A DNA stretch of 64,000 bases, taken from contig CAIIXF020000002.1 of the NCBI GenBank assembly GCA_903813345.2, positions 15,200,467-15,264,466 on the forward strand. The letters run 5' to 3'. Below, piece after piece: positions 1 through 10,947 of the stretch (the stretch's first letter is position 1; each line of letters starts with the position of its first letter). Position numbers and translations under genes: made by a program. A model generated the notes under the pieces. That model was not told the origin of the DNA, did no database searches, and saw only the letters and a program-made list of their open reading frames with translations. This stretch comes from Owenia fusiformis. Lineage: Eukaryota; Annelida; Polychaeta; Sabellida; Oweniidae.

Positions 1-786
1 ATACAGAATTATTGGTTATTGAGAATCTGAGCATTTCTGATCTCCATTATCATGCTATTAAAACAGCAGATTCTTGCAGATTGTTCATCATCGAGTTTAA
101 TCATAAATGTGAACCAGGTCTCCTCTGATGTAACACCAGTATCTAATTGCATGTATTGTTCACTCTTCTACCAAGGGTATCATTACAATAAACCAGACAA
201 ATAGAACCCCACGATGACAATGACCTTATAGAAGAGGAATTTAGAAATAAAGAATGATAAAATAGAATTTTCATTCATTTTCATTATGCATGATAGGCAA
301 CCCCTCATATATGCATGATGCAGCGCTCTCCCCACATTGAAGTGTCTAAGGCCTCATAACACAAAAATGCTTCTCGAATATTTCTATACACTCCTTAAAA
401 ACATAAAATCCTTAATATAACTTTTATAGACTTATTTTATCATTACATGATTACATTAAAGTCACAACTACTCACTAAGACTAACTAAAAACTACTTCTA
501 TATTTACAAATGTACAATGTACAAAATATATACATATGAACTCCAAATCACAATGCAAAGACTCCTCATGTAACTGAACCTAACAATATCTCATCCAGAT
601 ATGCACAGTCAACTGAACCTAACAGAATGCCAAAAGAAAAATTTAAGATCCTAATATTCCACTTAAAATTCCAAAACCTAAAGTATTCTAAAAAAAATTA
701 CAAAATTTGAAAACAAAATATTCCACAAAAAATTACAAAATTTGAAATGTGACCACAGCATTATGCACGACTGGCTATCAGATTTC
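1..786. other. No gene recognised
   Basis: AT-rich sequence with no open frame, splice-bounded exon or recognisable element on either strand. It ends where the 30-bp tandem array begins. Confidence 0.6.
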
Positions 787-2510
787 ATTTGTAGTTGGAG
801 TAAGTTGTTAAAATACATTTGTAGTTGGAGTAAGTTGTTAAAATATATTTGGAGTTGGAGTAAGTTGTTAAAATATATTTGTAGTTGGAGTAAGTTGTTA
901 AAATACATTTGTAGTTGGAGTAAGTTGTTAAAATATATTTGTAGTTGGAGTAAGTTGTTAAAATACATTTGTAGTTGGAGTAAGTTGTTAAAATATATTT
1001 GTAGTTGGAGTAAGTTGTTAAAATATATTTGTAGTTGGAGTAAGTTGTTAAAATACATTTGTAGTTGGAGTAAGTTGTTAAAATATATTTGTAGTTGGAG
1101 TAAGTTGTTAAAATATATTTGTAGTTGGAGTAAGTTGTTAAAATATATTTGTAGTTGGAGTAAGTTGTTAAAATACATTTGTTGTTGGAGTAAGTTGTTA
1201 AAATACATTTGTAGTTGGAGTAAGTTGTTAAAATATATTTGTAGTTGGAGTAAGTTGTTAAAATATATTTGTAGTTGGAGTAAGTTGTTAAAATACATTT
1301 GTTGTTGGAGTAAGTTGTTAAAATACATTTGTTGTTGGAGTAAGTTGTTAAAATACATTTGTTGTTGGAGTAAGTTGTTAAAATACATTTGTAGTTGGAG
1401 TAAGTTGTTAAAATACATTTGTTGTTGGAGTAAGTTGTTAAAATATATTTGTTGTTGGAGTAAGTTGTTAAAATATATTTGTTGTTGGAGTAAGTTGTTA
1501 AAATATATTTGTTGTTGGAGTAAGTTGTTAAAATACATTTGTTGTTGGAGTAAGTTGTTAAAATACATTTGTTGTTGGAGTAAGTTGTTAAAATATATTT
1601 GTAGTTGGAGTAAGTTGTTAAAATACATTTGTTGTTGGAGTACGTTGTTAAAATACATTTGTTGTTGGAGTAAGTTGTTAAAATATATTTGTTGTTGGAG
1701 TAAGTTGTTAAAATATATTTGTTGTTGGAGTAAGTTGTTAAAATACATTTGTTGTTGGAGTAAGTTGTTAAAATACATTTGTTGTTGGAGTAAGTTGTTA
1801 AAATACATTTGTTGTTGGAGTAAGTTGTTAAAATACATTTGTTGTTGGAGTAAGTTGTTAAAATATATTTGTAGTTGGAGTAAGTTGTTAAAATACATTT
1901 GTTGTTGGAGTAAGTTGTTAAAATATATTTGTTGTTGGAGTAAGTTGTTAAAATACATTTGTTGTTGGAGTAAGTTGTTAAAATACATTTGTAGTTGGAG
2001 TAAGTTGTTAAAATATATTTGTAGTTGGAGTAAGTTGTTAAAATACATTTGTTGTTGGAGTAAGTTGTTAAAATACATTTGTTGTTGGAGTAAGTTGTTA
2101 AAATACATTTGTTGTTGGAGTAAGTTGTTAAAATATATTTGTAGTTGGAGTAAGTTGTTAAAATACATTTGTTGTTGGAGTAAGTTGTTAAAATACATTT
2201 GTTGTTGGAGTAAGTTGTTAAAATATATTTGTAGTTGGAGTAAGTTGTTAAAATATATTTGTTGTTGGAGTAAGTTGTTAAAATACATTTGTTGTTGGAG
2301 TAAGTTGTTAAAATACATTTGTTGTTGGAGTAAGTTGTTCAAATACATTTGTTGTTGGAGTAAGTTGTTAAAATATATTTGTAGTTGGAGTAAGTTGTTA
2401 AAATATATTTGTTGTTGGAGTAAGTTGTTAAAATACATTTGTTGTTGGAGTAAGTTGTTAAAATATATTTGTTGTTGGAGTAAGTTGTTAAAATATATTT
2501 GTATTTGGTG
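787..2510. repeat. 30-bp minisatellite, about 57 units
   Basis: Tandem array with the core TTGGAGTAAGTTGTTAAAAT. The unit is exactly 30 bp throughout, so the register never slips. Nearly all variation is at two positions: C or T in AAATA(C/T)ATTT, and A or T in GT(A/T)GTTGG. GTAGTTGG units dominate the first third and GTTGTTGG units the rest. Because 30 is divisible by three, long frames stay open on both strands by chance. I see no start context, splice site or non-repetitive coding flank that would make it a gene. Confidence 0.95.
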
Positions 2511-4416
2511 CATTGCTGAAGTTGCCTCCAAGGAGGTAAGGGACATACTTTTATTTCCAAATATTTGAATTTAGTCCAATCAGAGTATTTCTATGCTTTA
2601 TACAGTCAGCACATAGCCCAAATTCCCACAGGGATTTCTTCTGCCCTCCAGATAACAGCGCTGGTAATCCCCTTTTATACATAGATTCAACTCTCTATGG
2701 TTAACCATTTCATGTCTGCAATGAGTAATATTCCCCCTTCTGCAGAAATGATAGTTTTTAGCTAGGGTTAATTAACTCTCTTATGTCAGTTATGGAAGTT
2801 ATGAATGATGGGGGTTCCACAAGGATTTCTGAGTGACATCCGAGGCTTACTTTGACTACAACCTGAATTCCATATACATGAACAGTGTTCAAGTCTTGTT
2901 GCTCATGAAAATTAGACACAATATCCTAATAATGTGTAAATAAATTAGGAAACAATAGTATAACCGATTTCATAGTAGCATTTATGGTTCGTACATCATA
3001 ATAAACCATGATATCTCATTTCTTCTTAACCATGTTTCAGTGAAACAATGGGTATGGATAATACATGTACATTTCATTTCATTTGGAATTTATATCAGAA
3101 TCTACAAGGCATTATAAATACCACAATATATATCCAGTTCATTTTTTCATTATATCCAGAATTCTAGTTAATATAAAATACATAAAGCTTCACTAAAGAG
3201 ATTCATTAGGTAGGTCATTTCAAAGCATGCAAAACTGTTAACATTTATTCTGATGTTTCTGAAGATGGTGTCCACTGTCTAATGAGTAAAGAAACCTCAA
3301 AGATAAGTATGTCTTTCACGACTTTCAGGTACTACTGTAAGTGTAACAGTTGTCTTTTTGCATACAAAACTATCCTCCCCATTCTAATACTCATAGCATC
3401 AGCAAAGCATTAGCAGAAGGACAGAGATAGTAAAAGTGTGGCTTACCATGTGATTCTTTCCAATGAGTATCTCAGTTGATAATGATTAGTTGAAAGGGTC
3501 CTGAAAGCTTCATAAATGATTAGATTCAGAGTAAATACTCACACTGTCAAGATATTTCTTGTTAAACTTCATGAAATAACTAAACAACTTGATTTACAAC
3601 TTTAAGCAAAAGTTATTCTAATATCAGCATTGTATAGAACTTGAAATATAACATACTGCAAGAAAATAACAAGATTCTAAATAATTTGGGACTCACTATT
3701 GGCATATATTATTTGAGTATTCATCGGATATAACTAAAATGTCACTTAGCAGTCACATCACTTCTCTCCAACAGTATTAAATGCTGAATTTTCTTTTTAG
3801 AATGTCAGCTTCACATCTATTAATTCTATATATCCAACTTTACTTATTTCTCTATACTATTTTCTATTAGGCCATTCAAATCTCAAATTGTTTATCATCC
3901 TGTTGAAAGGAATATGTTACTTTTGGACATAACAACAACATTTTTATGTTTCACTGATCATTTGAATTCATAACAAGAGAATATCTGAGCAATTCAAAAT
4001 GTTTTTTTAAATCAACCTAACTCTTTATAGTGAGGGGACATTAAACACTTATCCAGCTTGAATAGCCTAACATGGTTAACCATAGTAGGTTAGTTTCTCC
4101 ACTTTGAAGACACAAATAAATCAATGTATTTGGAGGTGGCTGTCAGACAACTTCATATTCTGACTTCATCATGATAAATAGTATGTCTAAACAGAGAAAT
4201 CAATCAATTGACTTATCCCTTCATAATATCTGGGTAATTTTTCTGAAGTAGAAAGTGAAAAATTGTTTTGACAGTCTGCTATATTTTTCGCTCATATTAG
4301 TCATCTTGAGATTTCTCTGACTTCAGTCAATTATCTTATTAAATTTTGACATTCATCTGAAGTCAGAAAATATTGGGTAGATATATATGTGAGATAATGA
4401 AAGTTTCAGTATAAGA
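2511..4416. other. No gene recognised
   Basis: AT-rich, non-repetitive at the scale I can read. No exon with matching splice sites and codon-like composition was found. Confidence 0.5.
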
Positions 4417-5525
4417 TTAATCTTGCTTCAATCCTGTATGCACCACCTTACACATAAGGAAAGAGATATATACCAAATATAACCAAAGTTGCTCCACTAC
4501 TTTTCCAGTCATAGTAAAAAGTGAAAATGGCGGCCATTTTTCAAAATGGCAGCCTTCTACCAAAAGTGTCATTAGACAGTATGTCATGCTTATAGTATTC
4601 ACATACCAAATATGAACAAAATTGCTCTACCACTTTTGGAGCCACAGCAAAAGCCGTAAAATAGCGTGTTAAGGCAAGATGGCTGCCATATGCTTCTTCG
4701 ATATCAATAGTGGTGTAACAAGTGACTCGGGTAATCGACTAGAACTCGAATTAGCCTAGAAAAATGATCAATCGATTGAAAATTTGAAAATCGTGATCCT
4801 GAAAAATTTCTGAGAAAATTGCGATTTACCCTCCATACTCACGATTTAAGCAAGGATTGTAGCTGTCTTAACGTTTTTCTAATATAACATACTTCTGGCT
4901 ATATTCTGAAGATTGTTTTGTTGATTTAATAGTCACTTGATGAGAAAAAGTATGAGAATCGTATTCATTGCTTTTTATGTTTGTTTATATCCGGTATATC
5001 GCATGGGCATATGTATTTTGATGGAAGTGGGAATTTCAAAGTTGAAAAAATCTATAAAAGGCTTATATCGTTAATAATATACGGTAAATGTGTGTCTAAA
5101 ACATCCAAAATGGAACTCAATCTGTTCAGAACTACATCACTGAGCGGTCATTGAAGCAAAAGTCGATGTAAGTACTGACAAATGCCTTGATTTTCCAGGT
5201 TCTAATTTTCTCAATTTTTTAAAAAAATAATCTCCCAAATCGTCTACTCAATTGTCAAATTTATCATTCTACTCGAGTAGAGATTTTGGTGGCGTGTCCC
5301 ATCACTAGACATCAACATTTCTAGCTTTATTAATGTCCTATATAACTTTCACATTTAAAACATATTGCTATTACAGTTTTACAGCAGAAGTTCTACCCTC
5401 ATAGGGTATATGTGTACAAAATATGAGACGGACGGACGGAAAGATGTATGGAAGGATGTATGTACAGATGGACGGACGGAGCCGTTCCCTATATCTCTCC
5501 GAATTTCGTTTGATGGGATAATTAT
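4417..5525 (-). repeat. Dispersed GTCCGTCC-type repeat, reverse copy, split by a hAT-like MITE
   Basis: Read on the minus strand this matches the repeat at 20740-21480. It has a head with ATCCC and GGGATATAG-like motifs near 5525, then GTCCGTCCGTC, then the phrase about a ATATTTTGTACACATATACCC type stretch, and then AAAATGGC blocks. The copy is interrupted at 4708-5307 by a separate element with its own target duplication. No coding potential is evident. Confidence 0.7.
4708..5307. mobile_element. hAT-like non-autonomous element (MITE), 600 bp
   Basis: The left end reads TAGTGGTGTAAC. The right end is the reverse complement of TAGTGATGGGAC. Flanking 8-bp sequences are GATATCAA (4700-4707) and GACATCAA (5308-5315), a target-site duplication with one mismatch. 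An 8-bp duplication with TAGTG/CAGTG-type ends is typical of the hAT superfamily. No transposase frame is present. Confidence 0.7.
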
Positions 5526-8513
5526 TAATGAAGTGGATGGAACTATTCAATCAGAGGTTAGCCTCTAATTTTTTGGACTATGGACATCAGTTGTTTATTG
5601 AAAACATTGACCACAGTAAGAATTAATTCTGTAATGAATGCAGGTACCTAAAATGGTAGATTAAATTTTTGTCAGGTTTATGACATAAGGGTGAAAAGTA
5701 ACAATAATACACCATTATAAAGCGATGAGCAGATGATAAAGGCATTCTATTTGAACTGTCTGGTGTCAGGGAACTACATCTTATTACTCAAGAGCTATGG
5801 GAAAATACACGCCTGATTTAATGTTAAATTCTAGAAAAAGCTTCTAATTGTAGCATTATTGGTGGATAACTCTGTCTGTCCTTAGGGGAACTTGGAAGCC
5901 AAGAATGGAACTGATAATCCCCTTGCAGGCAATTAGACTGACCTTATAATAGAATAATACCAAGCAATGGAAATGAGGTTTATAAATTGATTTTAATAAA
6001 ACAGGCCAAGTCCTTATGAGGTTTTGCCTCCAAATGATTATATTCTCTTATTAGGAAACAGGAAAAATTTGAGAATCAATACACCCAGCTTTTCAAAAGT
6101 GGGCCTACATTTTTTTAGACATAAAAGCCTGACTTGGTGAGCTCTCCCATTTTAGTGTTCTAATAAATGAAAACAATAAGTGTTCAACATCCAACAATCC
6201 AGATGACTATGCTTGCATCCAGGAAAATGATGATATTCTGAAAGAGCAAAAGATCAATCATTGTAACTCACTGCACCATTAGGAAGAACAAAATTAGCTC
6301 TAGTCATAGATGTACTTTGATAATGAGGACAGATCCATTCCACATCCATATCCATTGTTGATTCTCAAGGCATGGATGACATCCAATTTGCTAGCAGCAA
6401 GATGCCCTCCAAAAACTCCTGATTTAGTGAACTAAACTATACTGAACTATACTGACTCAATGAAGAAAAATAATAAGGGTTTTGGTTTTAATGATATGTA
6501 ATAATGTTGAGCCAGTCAACTCTCTTCAATAATACCCTTACTCTTACATTTCCTCATTTTAAGTGGTTTTAATCCAGATTAGTGACCTTGAATTCTAATC
6601 TTAGTCATAAAATGGCAATCACATAGCTTCTATTTCTTGTAATCATTTCATTTCAAAGACTTAGTAAATGCATTTGCATTACCAAACCAATATTTGGTTT
6701 TCATCATCATCCATGCTTTGGAAATGTCATATTCATGATTAATGATTCCTTTCTTTTTATATAATGCTATTTCTTTATTGCAATGTAAAGGGTTGAATCC
6801 CATTCTTGCTTACTTCAATGTTTCAGATGCATACATGTATATGTAACATCCATCATTTGTAATCTCTTATATTACTACAAGGTAGAATGCAATGCAGTAA
6901 ATAGTAATGGTGTGGGTTAGATAAGGTGAAACTCATTTATTTCAAACAATTCTGAAACCAGTTCTGAGATTTACCTATACAGAAAAAATACATGCAAAAT
7001 CCTGCTTATATGTTGATGAACCGGGTCCACCTTAAGGTTTTGGGATGAAGGAATGTCACGGGTAGGATGATCATCTCAACTGTAATTTGTACTTTGTCAT
7101 CATAATCTTTGATGGCAAGACATTTATATTAATGTACATTTACAGATGAAATGAGCTGCATCAGACAATCTGAATTGCAAACATCTCTTTATCATCAGGT
7201 TTCATTTAGACAAATTGAAAGATATTTTGTACACTAATCTTCTGGTCATCTTACAACCTTTCATGTGTCTGTAAGAAATGTCACCTCAATCATAATAATT
7301 ATGGAGAGCTCTCCGAAGGTTTTTCCAGTTGATGGATGGTCAGTGTGCCAATTTTCTCCGATCAGTACAAGTCTATTTCCAATATTTGAAATGGATGCAG
7401 TGATCACTTGTTTCAATGGAGATCACTGGTATACAATAATAAACTAAAATGGGAAGAATATGCTAGAAATAATAAGTCAACACATGTAAAAACATGATAT
7501 TTGTCCTCTTCATAAATTACCTTTATTACCTCTTTTCTTATGTTTTTAAGAACACCTTTTGATTTATCAGACTCCTTCTTTATTTAAAGCTTGTATCTAC
7601 CTCTGTTCTAAAGATACTACAGGCTGATGCTGTGGAGCATAATTGATAAGAACATATTTTGAAGAGATCAAAATGAAATTGTGTTAAAATGTTGAAAAGG
7701 CACAGGTGAACAATTCCATTATCTAAAATCATAAATAGAAACATTAAAATCTACCATACCAGGAAATAACAAATTTATCAATCAAAGTTTTAGGATACAC
7801 AAGGTCACAAAAACAAGCATCAAAACTGCAAAATTATCTGTTTTTTTCAGAGGCAAGAATTTTACTGCTAGACTCAGAATTTTACATAGAAGAATGGAAG
7901 GCATTAGCAGAAGCAGGATCTTAGAACCTAGAATCCTATCAGTTTCTTTGTGCTTGATAACATTTATCAACACCTCCCATGTTTATTTACAAACATCCTC
8001 CTATTACAAGTCAACAAATTCCATACTTTTCCAGAGCAATTATATAATATAGAGGACAGAGCAAGGAACAAATACGTAAAAGAAATGATATCACCATTCA
8101 ACATTATTTTTAACAACAAACAGAAGTATACACTCCAGAACAGAAAGTCCTTAATGAATTTACTTCCATATGAAACTGATATATTTTGCACAGGTCAGTC
8201 TGGTCGCTAGGTCAGACTCACATAACAATTCTTCATCATGATGTTCTGTACTGTAGCATTTTTCTATTGTAAGATTTTCTTTTGCATGTTCTATACCACC
8301 ATGGGATGTACAGCAGCTATCTTAGACTGCTAGAACTGGAAACATTCTTGGAAAACAGAGTGATCAAGTAACAATCTTATCTTACTTTTATATGTAACCT
8401 TGTCCCTTCTTATTTGCAGCATGTAAAGTTGATGTAAAGTTAGCATATAGTTAGAGTGTATATGGTATTTGAATATTTCACATTAACTCATTTTTTCCCA
8501 ATATATCAAATAG
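5526..8513. other. No gene recognised
   Basis: About 3 kb of AT-rich sequence. Short open frames here lack codon-like composition and matching splice sites. If the exon at 8514 belongs to a gene, this region would be one of its introns. Confidence 0.4.
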
Positions 8514-8637
8514 GGGGAGGACTTGCAAGGCTAGCTACATCTTGGTTATATCAAGCAGCCATCAGCATTGAGCATAAACCTAGTACAGTACATAAGGAGA
8601 TAGAGCTACATTTCAAAGCAGCAAATCAAACTATTAG
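8514..8637 (+). CDS. Candidate penultimate exon of an unidentified upstream gene
   Basis: An open segment bounded by an acceptor (pyrimidine tract, then AAATAG) and a donor (ATTAG|GTACTC). It encodes about 41 residues, beginning GGLARLATSWLYQAAISIEH and ending near KAANQTIR. It ends in phase 2, which fits the phase of the exon at 9209, giving a continuous frame into a stop codon. I do not recognise the protein. The phase also fits STXBP4 exon 3 at 19756, so an alternative STXBP4 5' end is possible, but the nearby terminal exon is the simpler partner. A transposon relic cannot be excluded. Confidence 0.4.
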
Positions 8638-9208
8638 GTACTCTTATAACTTTTACATCACTTCCAAGTTCTCCCAATACCTGATATTTACAGATATTGA
8701 CAACTGTATCTGATATCTATATTATGACATCAACCATCTTAATTTAAAATTAATTATTTCTATTTCTCTGATAGCATTTAACATAATGGACCCTCATCAT
8801 TGTGAGTCAATGACTGATGTAATCCCCATTGATATGTGGGCAAGGAGATTGCAACCTTGTGTAAAATACACGAGACATCATCAATGCTTACGATTTTAAG
8901 AACATTCACATGTTATATTGGGAGAAAGATTAAATTTGTTCCAATTTGTCCTTATACCTGGTGCATATAATTTAAATACAACTTTGTAACAGCTGAGTGC
9001 TTAGCAGGCTAATACTTCAAACATGTATATCCGGGATAAAGAGTATATTATAAAATTATATTATGATTTCCTTAAATCAAACAATTCAAATTATGCTCAG
9101 TGATGAAGGCACTAGGCAGCCTATCAACCCAATTACTGTTTTTGGAAAATTTCTGTTCCTAGCCCTATCTTCCACAAACTGCAATGTTTTTTCCTTATTT
9201 TCCTTTAG

Positions 9209-9320
9209 ATTTCGCAGTTGGTCCCCAAGAAGGATTGACTCCCAGGATTCCAACTCAATATCTTTAATCTCTAAGCAATTCGTTCAAAGCAGATTTCTTT
9301 GGCAAAGTTTGCACAAATGA
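9209..9320 (+). CDS. Candidate terminal exon of the same unidentified gene
   Basis: It follows a strong acceptor (TTCCTTATTTTCCTTTAG). Its first base completes the AG left by the exon at 8514-8637, making Arg. The frame then runs FRSWSPRRIDSQDSNS and on to a TGA at 9318-9320, about 37 residues in all. The C-terminal tail is polar and Ser-rich with no domain I recognise. No clear AATAAA lies close downstream; AATATA near 9440 is a possible variant signal. Confidence 0.4.
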
Positions 9321-9679
9321 TCTGCAAGGAGAATGGGCAATAATCTAGTGACCATAAATTCATAATCAGCGATCCAAAACATTTGATTTAATATCTTGAT
9401 CACGTCTTACGTTAGTAAATAAGACTAAAATTGCAATTCAAAATATAAAAAGAAAAAATGGTGGCTGTTTAATTTTGCATTTTGTAATCACGACACAAAT
9501 CCATATACGGTAGAATATCAAGTTGGAAACCTGGAAACCTGGAAGCCAGGCTTCCTCCGGTTGGTTCCTTCGGATTGGCTAAAAGTCACTTATAATTAAA
9601 CCTGTACAAATGTGGAACAATGTTACTTCCTGCGAAAGCTATTTGGATTTTGATATAATAGCTTTCCCACGGAGCATTT

Positions 9680-10163
9680 GGACAGCTGAATGATTGTGAC
9701 CTTTGAAATCAAATTAAGTCGATCGGCGGCTTACTTTTGGTCTCTAACTGTGTCTTACATCAGTATCATCAATCCGTGTAAGTATTAGAGCGCTGAAATA
9801 CTTCTTTTTCAATCAAGACTTGTAAATTGTTCATCGAGTGAATGTTTTTTAGACCTATTTCCAATATGGCGGTTTGCTAGGAGCGAGATACGCAACGAAC
9901 AAAATTAATTTTGAGAATTAGTTAGGTTCGGACAACCTCCGGAGTTTTACGAAAATGTCTGAGCAGAAAACGCCATATTGGAATTTGGCAGTAAAAACAT
10001 TCACTCGACTAACAATTACAAGTCTTGATTGAAAAGGAAATACTTCAGCGCTCCAATTCTTACACGGATTGATGATACTGATGTAAGACACAGTTAGAGA
10101 CCAAAAGTAAGCCGCGGATCGACTTAATTCGATTTCAAAGGTCACTATTAATCAGCTGTTCAC
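9680..10163. mobile_element. Foldback element with arms of about 195 bp
   Basis: 9680-9878 and 9970-10163 are inverted copies of each other. Both contain, in opposite orientation, the phrases GTGACCTTTGAAATC, ACTGTGTCTTACATCAGTAT and CATATTGG. A spacer of roughly 90 bp separates them. This is the structure of a palindromic MITE. No clean target duplication was identified. Confidence 0.75.
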
Positions 10164-10857
10164 TTCCCCGTTTGAGAGCCATAAGTTTCAAAATCTAACA
10201 TGGCTCTCGAAGTGAGTAAGAACAATGAATTTGCACACATTGCTTGTTCCTGGTATTATCAAGTTCCCCTTGGTAGGACTACTCATTCCCCCCTTCACGA
10301 CCCCTATATCAAGACCAGAAAGAGTTACAAATATAAAACCTTATGACTCTAGATACTTTAAACAGTCAAGTGGCATTTTGACTACATTTTGGGTTTATTT
10401 ATGCAAATAACACAAAGGTCGACGGCCATATTGGATTGTCATATTCATAACACACCAAAACAAACACTTTTTCAAAACATACACATTCACGAACATACAC
10501 CACTTAGTTTGATGTAAAGAGAACATTGTGGTGATTACTTATAAACTAATGGGGAACTTACCTTATCATTTGGAATTTGCCTAGAACCCATCTCAACTTC
10601 TGGTTGATACTACGATTTTTCAGAGATGATTTTTTTCGAAGCTGAGTTGTACGTTCTGTTCACCAGGTATTTTCGGGCGTATGATCCCATTCGATGATTA
10701 AATCCATTACATGTTTCGGTGTGTCATAGTATTATTTCCACATATTTTGTTATTTGAGCCTAATGACGATCCTGTAAGGGGGTCAATAAACGGGATTAAT
10801 ATTTAGAAGAAATTAAAGTTCTTTGATAATGGTGGCTGGAAACGGGAATGCTGGGAG
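10164..10857. other. Upstream region of STXBP4, no gene recognised
   Basis: Sequence between the foldback element and the promoter-like cluster. A short ATGGCTCTCGAA followed by GTGAGT at about 10200 looks like a first exon but lies at the edge of the foldback element. Confidence 0.4.
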
Positions 10858-10917
10858 TGACGTCATTACCAGCAGGTGTCGCCCTACATTGTTTTGAAAA
10901 TGGCGAACGGAAGTGGA
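10858..10917 (+). promoter_or_regulatory. Promoter-like cluster for STXBP4
   Basis: Within 60 bp there is a full CRE palindrome TGACGTCA (10858-10865), an E-box CAGGTG (10873-10878), a YY1-like AAAATGGCG (10897-10905) and an ETS-like CGGAAGTG (10908-10915). Clusters of CRE, YY1 and ETS sites at the start of transcription are common in housekeeping genes. The position, just ahead of an exon-like segment with a good donor and about 5 kb upstream of the first firm STXBP4 exon, supports a promoter. TGACGTCA also occurs in transposon-derived sequence elsewhere in this window, so the CRE alone is weak evidence. Confidence 0.45.
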
Positions 10918-10947
10918 TGGTGGTTTTCAAATTCTTCACTCAAACAG
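10900..10947 (+). other. Candidate leader exon of STXBP4
   Basis: ATG at 10900 opens 16 codons (MANGSGWWFSNSSLKQ) and then meets a donor, CAG|GTGAAT, in phase 0. Joined directly to the exon at 16014 this frame runs 12 more codons and stops, so it would be an upstream ORF ahead of the ATG at 16031. Joined through the possible 17-nt microexon at 14980 it would instead enter the main STXBP4 frame at 19756. The start context and position beside the promoter-like cluster support a transcribed first exon. Its coding status is undecided. Confidence 0.4.

Noticed and set aside
787-2510. CRISPR-like repeat array
   Set aside because: Units are contiguous with no unique spacers, and the genome is animal. 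The same reasoning applies to the arrays at 25529, 36033, 41265 and 56902.
678-2568. Open frames of over 600 codons on both strands with a 10-residue repeat
   Set aside because: They are a consequence of an exact 30-bp repeat unit without stops. No non-repetitive coding flank, start context or splice support.
10199-10216. Alternative first exon ATGGCTCTCGAA with a GTGAGT donor
   Set aside because: It lies in sequence that pairs with GAGAGCC just upstream at the edge of the foldback element, and no promoter cluster is near it.
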